A stretch of DNA of 64,000 bases from UBA11986 sp963734955 (GCA_963734955.1 CAVTJO010000008.1:62001-126000); one strand, 5' to 3'; counted from the first letter of the stretch, positions 7,803 through 17,087 are shown. Made by a program: numbers and translations. The notes: generated by a model not told the origin, from the letters alone.

Positions 7803-8417
7803 ATGAACTTGGGACAGATGCTTCTTGTTATAGCGGCTCTCGGACTTCTCGGAGTCCTCACGCTGAGCAGCAATTCCAACGTAATGCAGTCGAATCAGAT
7901 CCAGAATAACAGTGAGGTTGGAGTAACCGCTGTGTCACTTGCGACATCGATTGTCGAAGAGGCGATGGGAACCATGTTTGATGCGGCAATTGGAGATACA
8001 AGCAGTGGACCCGTTGATTCGCTGTCCCAACTTACACCTCCGGGGAGCCTGGGGCACTCGGTGCTCGAGTCGTATAGGGCGACAGTTCCGGGGACGAAGT
8101 CCTTTAATGATTTTGATGATTTTAACAATCTCTTCTTGGTGTACAAGAGCGATAATCCGGCGGATACCACGCGTACTCCAGGTTCGGATTTTGAGTTTAT
8201 AGTGCCAGGGATTCGCAACAAGTACCTCGTTCGGGTCAAAGTGAACTATGTCGATCCATCCGCGCTGAATGGCGTATCCTCCATCTGCACATGGCACAAA
8301 AAGATAACGGTCACGGTCACTAGCTCGTTTCCCCATGTCGGCTCTGCCGCACAGCAACTGCAGGATTCGCTCAATAATACTCTCGTGTATCCTGCAGTCA
8401 TGAGCTACTGGAATTGA
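7803..8417 (+). CDS. Minor pilin-like protein 1
   Basis: This 204-residue protein has an N-terminal hydrophobic helix starting at residue 3 (NLGQMLLVIAALGLLGVL), then a polar alpha region and a beta-rich domain. No further membrane segment is visible and no database family is recognised. The SD GAGGAAGAA precedes the ATG directly. It lies 50 bases after the second ATPase and is followed by two more proteins of the same general design. By position and topology it resembles the GspH/I/J/K or PilE/V/W/X minor pseudopilin sets that form the tip complex. It lacks a classical prepilin cleavage motif. Confidence 0.7.
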   Translation: MNLGQMLLVIAALGLLGVLTLSSNSNVMQSNQIQNNSEVGVTAVSLATSIVEEAMGTMFDAAIGDTSSGPVDSLSQLTPPGSLGHSVLESYRATVPGTKSFNDFDDFNNLFLVYKSDNPADTTRTPGSDFEFIVPGIRNKYLVRVKVNYVDPSALNGVSSICTWHKKITVTVTSSFPHVGSAAQQLQDSLNNTLVYPAVMSYWN

Positions 8418-8439
8418 CGCGTCCAGAGAGGGAGAACCG

Positions 8440-9054
8440 ATGTCAGTCATTCTTGATCTTGTTGGTTCAGCGGTGCTTGGAGCTTTTGTGCTTATTATCG
8501 GGTTGCGACTTAACTCGGGAATTGCCGCCACCGCCGATGCAGCAAACGCAGATCTGAATGTACAGGAATCGCTTGTCGATATAGTACAATCTATCGAATA
8601 TGACTTCCGGAAAATAGGGTATGGTGTTGTCGACCCGAAAATGAGCATCCTTTTTGCCGACAGCACCAGGTTGCGCTTTCTTGCGGATATGAACAACAAT
8701 GGCCTCGTCGACACCGTTGATTGGTGGGCTGGTCCGCCGATGGTGACCATGCCGAATCCCAGGATTCGAGCATTGTTCAGACAGGTCAGCGGGGAGCCGG
8801 CAATTGCCGCGCCAGGTCTGGGCGTTACTGAGTTCAGTATGGAGTATCGCGATGTTGATGGAGCCCTTGTCAGCACAACCTATCCAGTCCCGGCCGCCCT
8901 GCTGAGCAGGATCTGGATCATCGAGACGACTCTTAAGGTTGAAAGTCCATATCAGGTGGCAGACCAGGTTCAAGGGACGGACAAGATGGTTAATGCGGCT
9001 TCATTCTGGCGTCAGACACGGCTGGCATCGCGAAACATCAAGCGGCACGGATGA
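8440..9054 (+). CDS. Minor pilin-like protein 2 (PilW/GspJ-like)
   Basis: This 204-residue protein starts MSVILDLVGSAVLGAFVL, a membrane helix with almost no leader. The following region (LVDIVQSIEYDFRKIGYG) strongly resembles the PilW/GspJ pattern, in which a post-helix segment with D-x-R-x-x-G-Y/F is followed by residue-type assertions about values and strings. The later segment (FLADMNNNGLVDTVDWW) looks like a small Ca-binding-type Asp/Asn loop, as found in some pseudopilins. The SD is GAGAGGGAG. It belongs to the same run of minor pilin-like genes. The classical G-F cleavage site is absent. Confidence 0.7.
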   Translation: MSVILDLVGSAVLGAFVLIIGLRLNSGIAATADAANADLNVQESLVDIVQSIEYDFRKIGYGVVDPKMSILFADSTRLRFLADMNNNGLVDTVDWWAGPPMVTMPNPRIRALFRQVSGEPAIAAPGLGVTEFSMEYRDVDGALVSTTYPVPAALLSRIWIIETTLKVESPYQVADQVQGTDKMVNAASFWRQTRLASRNIKRHG

Positions 9055-9109
9055 CGCAGGGAAGCACTCGATGAGAAATTGTGACGAATGAGTCTAAGCG
9101 GGAGGCGGC

Positions 9110-10429
9110 ATGGGAAAGGCTAGCATCATCTACGTATTGGGTCTGAGCGCCATCGTTGCGTATGCGCTCCTGAACATCAATCGGTCGGGGACAGACTCCA
9201 TGGATTCGTTCTCGGAGTATTACGGCCGTACAATGGCACACAATATTGCCGTGACCGGAGCAAACATTGGGACACAGATGCTGCTCCGTGACTTTACATA
9301 TATGGCAGCCCGCAATGATTCCTTTGGCGGCGGCAAATATTCCTTTACTGTCGATAGTGTAAACTCGCGTGGCGACAAGAGAATCACGGCTGCATCCGTC
9401 ATCAATCTCTTTGACAACATTGCCAACCACAACATCATCCGTGATACCGTGATTGCGTACTTCCGGCATACTCCATTCTCGAAGTATGGATACTTCTCGG
9501 GGAGCGAGACAAACGGTTACATGTCCACCTCAAGCAACTCGGTTTCCGGCGGTAGCATGTGGAAAGTGACAGGAGACTCAATTTTTGGACCGGCACATAC
9601 GAATGGATCCTGGAATTTTAGCGGCACCCCATACTTCGACGACAAAGTAACTGCTGCAACCGCACCGCATCTCGCCGCCGGTGCGCAACCAGTGTACAAC
9701 GCGGGGTATGAATGGGGAGTAACGGTGGACAGACCCGTCGCAAGGCTCGATGAGCTCCAAAATATTGCGGCATCTGGGGGAAAACTGTTCACGGGCGCAT
9801 CAACAGGCAGCCAGGATGTGGGGCTGACGTTCGCCTCCGATGGAAGGGTACGAGTGATGATCCCATGGAATACTGGTGCGGTCCGAGATACCACTTACGC
9901 TACAGTGAATTCTCTTGCACCCAATGGCGTCATCATGGTGACAGACATTGATGTAAGGGTTAGTGGAGCCTACAAGGGGCAAGTGACCGTGGGGGCCAGA
10001 ACGGGAAGCTCGTCCGGAGCTCTCAAAGGCAACGTATGGGTTCAGGGTGATCTGGTGGCCGCAACGGATCCAAGGGCAAATCCAAACTCGACCGACATGA
10101 TGGGTCTCGTATCAGAGAGAATGACCTATGTGGCTACCACCGGCATTTCGAGAAATTCGACTTCGCAGTCCAATATTGAAGCGGCCATCTATTGTCAGAA
10201 CGGCGTATTTGCAGCGGAGAATTACAGCACCATCCCATTGAGTGGACGTTTGAATTTGTTTGGGGGCGCGGTAATGAACGCTTCTACTTCATTTGGGGTA
10301 ATAAGCGGTGGTGTGCTGACTCATGGGTTCCTCAAGTCTTTTAGGTACGATTCGAGGTTCCTTATGCAGTCTCCGCCTGCATTCCCGTTTGCTAACAAGT
10401 ACGAACTCGTATCATGGTGGGAAAAATGA
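9110..10429 (+). CDS. Minor pilin-like protein 3 (PilX/GspK-like, large)
   Basis: This 439-residue protein begins MGKASIIYVLGLSAIVAYAL, a single N-terminal helix, and continues with a large beta-rich extracytoplasmic domain. The early segment (AHNIAVTGANIGTQMLLRDF) resembles the PilX/GspK post-helix region, where Ala-rich stretches end before NDSFGGGKYSF. The phrase GGGKYSF is similar to the GGG-x-x-SF motif in the two major pilin-like proteins. GspK-type pseudopilins are also the largest in their sets and cap the tip. Large Gly/Ser/Thr content and a C-terminal Tyr/Trp-rich end are consistent with export. SD GGGAGG is eight bases upstream. Confidence 0.65.
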   Translation: MGKASIIYVLGLSAIVAYALLNINRSGTDSMDSFSEYYGRTMAHNIAVTGANIGTQMLLRDFTYMAARNDSFGGGKYSFTVDSVNSRGDKRITAASVINLFDNIANHNIIRDTVIAYFRHTPFSKYGYFSGSETNGYMSTSSNSVSGGSMWKVTGDSIFGPAHTNGSWNFSGTPYFDDKVTAATAPHLAAGAQPVYNAGYEWGVTVDRPVARLDELQNIAASGGKLFTGASTGSQDVGLTFASDGRVRVMIPWNTGAVRDTTYATVNSLAPNGVIMVTDIDVRVSGAYKGQVTVGARTGSSSGALKGNVWVQGDLVAATDPRANPNSTDMMGLVSERMTYVATTGISRNSTSQSNIEAAIYCQNGVFAAENYSTIPLSGRLNLFGGAVMNASTSFGVISGGVLTHGFLKSFRYDSRFLMQSPPAFPFANKYELVSWWEK

Positions 10430-10512
10430 CCCGCAAGTCGGTAAGAAATGGCAACTACGGGCTGTTCCATGAGCCAAAACGTCCAACCTGGCGGAATAAC
10501 CCAAGAAATTCG

Positions 10513-10541
10513 TTGACATTACTTGGGTCAATGGATATATT
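10513..10541 (+). promoter_or_regulatory. Sigma-70-type promoter for the pilT-pilMN-pilO-secretin unit
   Basis: TTGACA (10513-10518), a 17-base spacer and TATATT (10536-10541) form a near-perfect promoter. It lies 77 bases before the pilT-like ATG, in the 188-base gap after the third minor pilin. It would transcribe the motor, alignment complex and secretin independently of the sigma-54-type pilin promoter. Confidence 0.75.
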
Positions 10542-10617
10542 CACAGGGGCAAATTGTGACCCCGGTCAGATTGTAAGTGGTCGAAAGACTATCGCCAAGT
10601 GACATAAGAAGAGTATC

Positions 10618-11850
10618 ATGATTGAAACTGCCATAAAAACCCTGCGCGAGATTGCATCGTCCATTCCGGAGACCGGACAAGGGCTCGAGCGTCAGATGCT
10701 GATTGGTGATCTTGTTGCCAAGCAGTCTCCTGCCGAGCGGACAGCATTGAGGAAGTTGATGGACAGTTATCTGTTGCGCATGGCGAGGATCAACGCGTCC
10801 GATATCGATCTTGGGGGATATGGTTGCGGCGGAAACATGTGGTACCGGGTGTATGGCGATAAGAAGCCTGACAAGGAGCTTGGTCAGTTCACATACGACG
10901 AGTTTAATGTTCTGATTCAGAGCATTCTGATCGAGCGGCAGCGACTGTTCCTCTATGAGAACAGAAACCTTGACTTCTCATATTCGATCATTGAAGATGA
11001 GAAGATGTATAGATACCGCGCCGACGCATATTTCGACCTTGACCAGCTCGCAATGAACATGCGCGCTATTAATGCCATCGTACGTCCGTACAAAGGGCTG
11101 GAGCTTCATCCGAACGTCACGCGCGTCTTAAGCCTTGCCCACACCACACAGGGGTTGACTTTGGTTACCGGTATTACCGGATCGGGGAAAAGCACGACAC
11201 TCGATAGCATCGTTGATGCAAACAACCACACGGTTGACGCGCACGTTGTTATCATTGCGTCCCCGATTGAGTATGTACATAAGCCCGATCGATGTATTAT
11301 CAGACACAGAGAGGTTGGCCGCGACGTGCTTTCATTCAAAGAAGGTGCCATTCAATCTCTGCGCCAGGATCCCGACATTATCATCATTGGTGAAATGCGC
11401 GATCCTGACACCATCATGACTGCCCTGGAAATCACGGATAGCGGTCATAAGGTGTTTTCGACACTGCACACTGCCTCGGCAGTCGAGACAATCGACAGAA
11501 TCATCGGAGAAGTGCCACCGATTGAGCAGGAACGCGTCAGGTTTAGACTGGCCGACACACTCACCTGTGTCATGTCGCAGAAGCTCGTGCCAAGTCTTGA
11601 CGGGCGACTTGTTCTTTCAAAAGAGGTTATGGTCATGACACCATCTACCCGTGCTGCTATCAAGAACAATAACACCGGGGAAATTTACCAGATGATGGCT
11701 GAGTCAGGAGACATCGGCATGATTACGCTTGAGCAGGACCTGAAGCGTTTGTATTTGCAGAAGAAGATATCGCTGGAGAATGCAATGATCAACGCGAACA
11801 ACAAGCGTCGCTTCCAGCAAATCATGAATCTCACGGCAGTTGGAGACTAA
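10618..11850 (+). CDS. PilT-like retraction ATPase
   Basis: This 410-residue protein has Walker A GITGSGKS at 185-192, the Asp-box region DPDIIIIGEMRDPDTI, the His box STLHTASA and the PilT-typical stretch VRFRLADTLTCVMSQKLVP. There is no zinc cysteine tetrad, which separates it from the two GspE-type ATPases and places it with PilT/PilU. PilT hexamers depolymerise type IV pili. Its presence suggests a retractable filament rather than a pure type II secretion pseudopilus. Walker A has Ile where PilT usually has Pro. It is somewhat longer at the N-terminus than typical PilT (about 350 residues). SD-like AAGAAGAG precedes the ATG. Confidence 0.88.
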   Translation: MIETAIKTLREIASSIPETGQGLERQMLIGDLVAKQSPAERTALRKLMDSYLLRMARINASDIDLGGYGCGGNMWYRVYGDKKPDKELGQFTYDEFNVLIQSILIERQRLFLYENRNLDFSYSIIEDEKMYRYRADAYFDLDQLAMNMRAINAIVRPYKGLELHPNVTRVLSLAHTTQGLTLVTGITGSGKSTTLDSIVDANNHTVDAHVVIIASPIEYVHKPDRCIIRHREVGRDVLSFKEGAIQSLRQDPDIIIIGEMRDPDTIMTALEITDSGHKVFSTLHTASAVETIDRIIGEVPPIEQERVRFRLADTLTCVMSQKLVPSLDGRLVLSKEVMVMTPSTRAAIKNNNTGEIYQMMAESGDIGMITLEQDLKRLYLQKKISLENAMINANNKRRFQQIMNLTAVGD

Positions 11851-11908
11851 TGCTGAACGATTAGGAGTCAGTCAGTAAACTATCTCGAACAACACAGGTA
11901 GCTCCCCT

Positions 11909-13462
11909 ATGGCTTCGATGAAAGGACCGGGCAAGACAGTCCTTGGCATCTTTGTTGACGGCTTGGACGTCAAGCTTGCCCATTTGAGTGTCAAAGGAAA
12001 ACGCGTCACGGTTCAAGAGCTTCGATCGGCAACACTAGTTTCGAAACTCGAAGAGCGAAAGAACGTTGAGGTTGGTGTAGGTGTTGAGGGTGCCGACGCG
12101 TTTACGCTTCCCGTTACCACTGCCGAACCGGCTGTGGAAGGACAATCTGAAGACAACAACGCCGTCCTTCTCGGTCTCCTGGCACAGTATCCCACGAGCA
12201 AGTACGCACTCACGTACAGTATTGCCGAACCGGCAATTTACTACCATGTCCTCGAAAGCGACATGGGGTTCAAGGGGAAGAAGCTCAAGGAGCACGTCCT
12301 TGACGAGCTGAGGAACATACGCTCGTTCCAGCCTGCACACGATGCAGTTGACTCGATAAAGACCGAAGAAGGGAATCTTCTCTGCGTCATCAGGGAGGAT
12401 GGCCTCAGCCTCATCAATTCATTGGAGAGCATCAAGGGCTTCATCGGTCGGAGACTCCCCCGCATCCCGGCCATTGATAGTGCCGATATTTCACTGATGA
12501 ATATGGTGCGACTGAACTACGACCTCCAGCCCGGAGAGGTGTCGGTCGTGATCTATGTGGGTTCAGAGTTTACGCGCCTCATTTTTATGCGTGGGGGTCA
12601 GTTCTATCAGTTTGCTCCCATCCTCGGCGAAGGGTACGATTCGCCGAATCTTCAGAACACCGTCTACAGCCGTCTTTTGCTGGAACAGGACAACCTCGGT
12701 ATTCAACGCATCAGCAAGATCATCCTTGCGGGCGAATCGCGACGCATCAACTTCAAGGAGTTCCTGACCCAGCAGCTGCCCGATCAGGATGTCGACTATC
12801 TGCTTGCGCCACAGCTCGACTCGAGCCCGCTGCCGGCGGATCAGCAGGAAGCGATCTCAGAATATGCTGTGGCAATCGGTGCCGCCTGGAAGGTGCTGCA
12901 ACCGACTCACCCTCGCCTCTATGCCGTTAACCTGCTGCCCGACATTGTTCGAGAAGGTCAACGGGTCTTCAAACTTGCATGGCATGGCGTTGCACTATTA
13001 GTGTTGCTGTTTGCCTCCACATTCTTCTTTACATACTCCATCGTCCAGAAGAATAAGAGCATTGCCGATCTTCAGGATCTCCTCGAGCGTAAGCGAAGTC
13101 AACTTGCGGAGAATGAGACGCTGCAGAACTCCATCAACGGTCTGCAGGAGCAGATTGGGCGATTCCAGAACTCGCTTGCCCTTTACGATACCCTGGTTCC
13201 GGGTAGCGAACGATGGAGCAAGACATTCACCCAGTTGAGTCATGGTGTTGAGGACTTGAACTCCATCTGGGTTACGGACTTCTCCTCGGCACCTGAAGGT
13301 CCGATCGCATTGAATGGGTTCACGGTGTACCGAACCCGTATCCCACGACTGGCGACGTTGTTCGACAATTCAGTGTTGAAAGAAGTAAATGTGCAGGCGA
13401 TTCGCGAGCAGACTGTCTACAAGTACAGAATTGAGGTACCCACCGCGACGGTGGGACAATAA
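11909..13462 (+). CDS. PilM-PilN fusion: actin-like ATPase joined to a membrane-anchored PilN-like region
   Basis: This 517-residue protein has an N-terminal half resembling PilM/GspL actin-like ATPases (GIFVDGLDVKLAHLSVKG as the first phosphate-loop strand; VSVVIYVGSEFTRLIF as the second). It spans about residues 1-340. A single membrane helix follows near residues 360-380 (GVALLVLLFASTFFFTYSIV), then a coiled coil (DLQDLLERKRSQLAENE) and a periplasmic PilN-like domain. In most pili PilM and PilN are separate proteins joined through PilN's N-terminal peptide. Here they are one chain, similar in layout to GspL. It would form the inner-membrane alignment complex with the PilO-like protein encoded next. 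Confidence 0.8.
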   Translation: MASMKGPGKTVLGIFVDGLDVKLAHLSVKGKRVTVQELRSATLVSKLEERKNVEVGVGVEGADAFTLPVTTAEPAVEGQSEDNNAVLLGLLAQYPTSKYALTYSIAEPAIYYHVLESDMGFKGKKLKEHVLDELRNIRSFQPAHDAVDSIKTEEGNLLCVIREDGLSLINSLESIKGFIGRRLPRIPAIDSADISLMNMVRLNYDLQPGEVSVVIYVGSEFTRLIFMRGGQFYQFAPILGEGYDSPNLQNTVYSRLLLEQDNLGIQRISKIILAGESRRINFKEFLTQQLPDQDVDYLLAPQLDSSPLPADQQEAISEYAVAIGAAWKVLQPTHPRLYAVNLLPDIVREGQRVFKLAWHGVALLVLLFASTFFFTYSIVQKNKSIADLQDLLERKRSQLAENETLQNSINGLQEQIGRFQNSLALYDTLVPGSERWSKTFTQLSHGVEDLNSIWVTDFSSAPEGPIALNGFTVYRTRIPRLATLFDNSVLKEVNVQAIREQTVYKYRIEVPTATVGQ

Positions 13463-13491
13463 TCAACGACATCGAATGAAGGAGCAACGCC

Positions 13492-14400
13492 TTGTCATAT
13501 AAAATCCGAAATAGCATCGTGCTCGGCATCCTCCTTTTCCTGACGCTGGGGGTGGGTGTCTATATCCGCGGCTTCAACCTTCCGAGCAAGGCAAACAAGA
13601 TCGAGAAAGAGGTTCAAGGTATCGATGCGCAACTCCAGAACACACCCAATCTGGTGAACCAGTTCAATGAACTCAGCGCAACACTGAGCGACACAAAAAA
13701 GAGGTGGGAGAACCGCAACAAGGACATACCCCCGGTTGATGTGACCTCACAAACATACGCCTACCTCAGCAGGTTGATAGATCTCAGCGGCTACGTGAAA
13801 CTCGATATGCTGTACCAGAATGTTGAGCACAAAGGGAACTATGGATACAACGTGTACAATCTGAAGGGGGAAGCCCCCTTTGAGAATTTCTATCGGTTTG
13901 TCTGGTATCTGGAGAATGGCCGCAAGCTCTACAAAATTCACACAATGAATGTGAAGGGTCTGGAAATTGCCCCGAAGGATAACGAAGAGGGACATATCCT
14001 TGTGACATTCGAGATGGTGGTCTACGCGTATTTCTCTTCGGTTGCAGAACTGGCGAGCGCACCGGGTGAGCGGACGATTACGCCGAACCAGCTCGTGGTG
14101 GATCCGTTTGGACCTGTCATCTCAAGTGGGATTGCACCGAACCTCCGATCACTGGTGGAGATTGAGCGGTCCGATCTCAAGGCCGTCATACCAGGCAAGG
14201 CATTCGTTCTGGATCAAACCAACACCATCAGGACACTTGAGGAAGGTGATGAGGTGTATCTTGGATATGTCACGAAGATTGTTCCTGACGACGGCCGCAT
14301 CGAGTGTACACTGAACAAGGGCGGCATTATCGAAAAAGTTGAACTCAAGATCCGCTATGGAGTTCAGCCTCAACAACAACAACCAGTTGTTCAAAAATAG
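13492..14400 (+). CDS. PilO-like alignment protein with PilP-like C-terminus
   Basis: This 302-residue protein starts at a TTG codon (13492) preceded by AAGGAG at good spacing. It has one N-terminal membrane helix (IVLGILLFLTLGVGVYI), a coiled coil, and a PilO-type ferredoxin-like domain (VTFEMVVYAYFSSV near residue 180). The last 80 residues (LEEGDEVYLGYVTKIVPDDG) resemble the beta-sandwich of PilP/GspC HR domains, which contact the secretin. Fusion or condensation of PilO and PilP would explain why no separate pilP is present. The gene lies 29 bases after pilMN and 13 before the secretin. The PilO call rests mainly on position and topology. Confidence 0.72.
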   Translation: MSYKIRNSIVLGILLFLTLGVGVYIRGFNLPSKANKIEKEVQGIDAQLQNTPNLVNQFNELSATLSDTKKRWENRNKDIPPVDVTSQTYAYLSRLIDLSGYVKLDMLYQNVEHKGNYGYNVYNLKGEAPFENFYRFVWYLENGRKLYKIHTMNVKGLEIAPKDNEEGHILVTFEMVVYAYFSSVAELASAPGERTITPNQLVVDPFGPVISSGIAPNLRSLVEIERSDLKAVIPGKAFVLDQTNTIRTLEEGDEVYLGYVTKIVPDDGRIECTLNKGGIIEKVELKIRYGVQPQQQQPVVQK

Positions 14401-14413
14401 GTCCGAGGAGAGT

Positions 14414-15637
14414 ATGAACGCACAACGATTCGTTATCCTGATTACTCTGCTTGTTGCAGGCATTGCCATTGGACTCAGCCAGGAAGCCCCTGCTGAACGG
14501 CGTGCACTAAGGGAGTATACATCCCCCGAGGAACTTGTGTCAATCGCTCCGACGACGACGATGGACAAAGCAATTGCGGCCATCAGCGAGGTGAGCAAGA
14601 AGTTCATCGGCAAAATCATCATCGACACCGAACATCGCACGATGCCGATCAGCGTTGATATTCAGGGCATGCAATGGCGCGATGCGCTTGAGACCATTTG
14701 CAGAAAGAGCGACATCTGGTACACTGAATACGAGACGTACATACAACTGACAGGGAGCGGCGGAGAAGGTGGCAAGACCGGGGCGACGGGCGGGACGACA
14801 GGAATCCAGAAAGAGGTTGTGAACTTCAAAAGCCGTGAGATCAAGATCTCGGTCGTCTTCTTTGAGGTCAACCTTGCAAAGCTGGACGAAGTGGGTATCA
14901 ACTGGAACTTTATGAAGAGCACGAAGGACTATACGGTGGACGCATCCTTCACCGGTGCCGACAGAGTGTCAAGCACTATCTTTAAGACGCAGGTTACTCC
15001 CAAAGTAAGTTTCGCCAACCTTGATTTCCTCGTACAGTTTTTCTCGGACTATGACCTCGGGGAGATTATTTCAAGTCCATCCATTAATGTCAGGTCGGGA
15101 GAGGCTGGCCGCATTCAGGTTGGGCAGGACTTCTCCATCAAGGAGCGGGACTTTGCCGGGAATCTTATCGACAAATTCTACAGCGCCGGCACCATCGTTA
15201 ACGTCACCCCTCAGGTGATCACGGAACAGGGCGTCAACTTCGTGCATATGGTTGTTCAGGTTGAACGGAGCTCGGTAAATCCTGGGACAGTGAGCACCAT
15301 TATTAACAAATCACAGGCGAATACCAACGTCCTGCTCCTTGATGGGGAGGAAACCATCATTGGAGGGCTCTACAACACTGAAACTAGTAATATCCGAACG
15401 GGTATCCCGTTCCTCAAGGATCTCCCGTGGTACGTTTTCGGTCTTCGGTACCTCTTCGGGTATGACAAGGAACAGGTCACAAAAAAGGAGTTGATTATCT
15501 TGCTGAAGGCGGACTTGGTTCCGACGCTGCAGGAACGCATCACCCAGAAGGTGAAGGCAGATGGCCTCTATGAGCGATGGAGTGAGGAGAGAGAACGGGA
15601 GGCGCAACATGTCCGCGGCGGTGGTGGAGATCAATAA
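14414..15637 (+). CDS. Short secretin (PilQ/GspD family outer-membrane channel)
   Basis: This 407-residue protein runs from the ATG at 14414 (SD GAGGAGAG), not an earlier ATG that overlaps pilO. A signal peptide (MNAQRFVILITLLVAGIAIG) is followed by one short N-terminal domain (TMPISVDIQGMQWRDALETI, STN/N0-N1 type) and a Gly-rich linker. The C-terminal secretin domain then contains EIISSPSINVRSGEAGRI, NTNVLLLDGEETIIGGLY and GIPFLKDLPW, the last being the secretin signature. PilQ and GspD are usually 600-700 residues, so this version lacks most repeated N domains. It would form the outer-membrane exit pore for the pilin filament. No pilotin gene is recognised, unless the next lipoprotein fills that role. 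Confidence 0.9.
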   Translation: MNAQRFVILITLLVAGIAIGLSQEAPAERRALREYTSPEELVSIAPTTTMDKAIAAISEVSKKFIGKIIIDTEHRTMPISVDIQGMQWRDALETICRKSDIWYTEYETYIQLTGSGGEGGKTGATGGTTGIQKEVVNFKSREIKISVVFFEVNLAKLDEVGINWNFMKSTKDYTVDASFTGADRVSSTIFKTQVTPKVSFANLDFLVQFFSDYDLGEIISSPSINVRSGEAGRIQVGQDFSIKERDFAGNLIDKFYSAGTIVNVTPQVITEQGVNFVHMVVQVERSSVNPGTVSTIINKSQANTNVLLLDGEETIIGGLYNTETSNIRTGIPFLKDLPWYVFGLRYLFGYDKEQVTKKELIILLKADLVPTLQERITQKVKADGLYERWSEEREREAQHVRGGGGDQ

Positions 15638-15676
15638 GTTCGACATATGAATGCCCAAAACCCAAGAGGAAGACGC

Positions 15677-17087
15677 ATGAGCAAAGCAATCATGATGTTG
15701 ATGATTACCGTGGGACTTGCTACTGTGTTCTATGCATGCAAGAATGATTCACAGACTGCCCCTCCCGGCAGCGGTGTTATTAACGGATCTGTGACAGACG
15801 CAGCGACTGGTGGGCCGCTTGCAGGTGTCACTGTGACTGCACGAACTTCCGGCGGAACACAAACTCAGCCTACTGATGCACAGGGCCTCTTTAATTTCAC
15901 ATTCAGCACGGACAGTACAATTGCCGTGACCCTTGTGTTGCAGAAATCGGGCTACCGGGACACGACGTTTACAATTGAGGTTTCCTCGGGTACCGTCACA
16001 ATTGTTACAGCGGCCATGGGCACGAGATCGCCAATTACCGGCGGTTCGGGCAGCGGAATTGCCGCAACCATCTTTCTGGTAAGTGCAAACCCTCAGGATA
16101 TCTCGGTGTACGGTGTTGGGGGAAACGAAACGTCCTATCTCGTGTGGGAAGTGACGGGACTCGCTTGGATTACCGATCGATGCTGCTCATGCTGTAACGG
16201 TGAATTTCTCTGTGAGTGGAGGTCTTGGTGGAGGCGAATATGTTTCTCCGCTTACAGTAGTGTCAAATGCCCAAGGGAAAGTCACAACGTCGGTCAGCAG
16301 TGGCATCCTCGCGGGTGCCGTTCAGGTTGTTGCGGCGGTGGCTGGGCGAACAATAGTATCTCAACCTGTACGGATTCTTATTCATTCCGGGTTTGCTGAC
16401 CAGGCGCATTTCACTATCGGTCCCGAAAAACTCAACTTCCCGACCCTCGGTGTGATTGGGAATAGAAACATAATCAGTGTTCTTGTGGGCGATATCTATA
16501 GTAATCCTGTTGCCACCAACACTGCGGTATACTTTGCGACGAGAGCGGGTGTTATTATGGCGAGTGCATTGACAAGCGAATCAGGAGAAGGAACCGCGGA
16601 TCTTATCAGTGGTAATCCGTTTCCGGTGGGACCAAATGCGTTTACAGTCTACGGAAATGGGTACCAGTATGTGACGGCTTCGACGATTGGACGGAATGGC
16701 AACATTGTAAAAGATAGCATCTTGATTCTCTGGTCCGGTGCATCCACCATTTCGAATATCAACCCGAGCCCCTTCAATGTCCCTAACGCTGGCTTCCAAC
16801 AAATCGCTTTTCAGGTGTCTGACCCCTATAGCAATACACTATCTGCCCCGACGACGATTACTGTGACGGTTACTGGCGTGCAGGCTGATGTTGCGTTTGG
16901 CATCAACGGATCCTACACATTTAGCGAGGACATCATTCTCCCTCCAGGGGCGAATACGCAGTTCTCGTGCCTGGTGAGTGACAGCAAACCCGACACAAGT
17001 TACGCCACCCCGGCGACATTGACGATCTCGGTGACCAATGCCGATAATGGAAACGCCACAGCGACAATCGGTGGCACGATTCATTGA
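15677..17087 (+). CDS. Secreted lipoprotein with carboxypeptidase-regulatory and Ig-like domains (interrupted by a frameshift)
   Basis: The start is the ATG at 15677 (SD GAGG eight bases before). A lipoprotein signal ends at VFYAC (Cys 21). A CarboxypepD_reg-like domain (INGSVTDAATGGPLAGVTV) follows, then bacterial Ig-like (invasin/Big_1) repeats to the end. The reading frame breaks near 16156-16158. Removing one G from the GGG there joins the frames into VWEVTDSLGLPIDAAHAV and continues to the stop at 17087. It follows the secretin by 39 bases and is the last gene before a terminator. It is probably a cell-surface component of the same machine, such as an adhesin, or a secretin-associated lipoprotein; this is inference. 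Confidence 0.75.

Noticed and set aside
10414..10602. 62-codon open frame between the third minor pilin and the pilT-like gene
   Set aside because: It overlaps the minor pilin end and the strong promoter at 10513-10541, has no ribosome-binding site and no recognisable protein.
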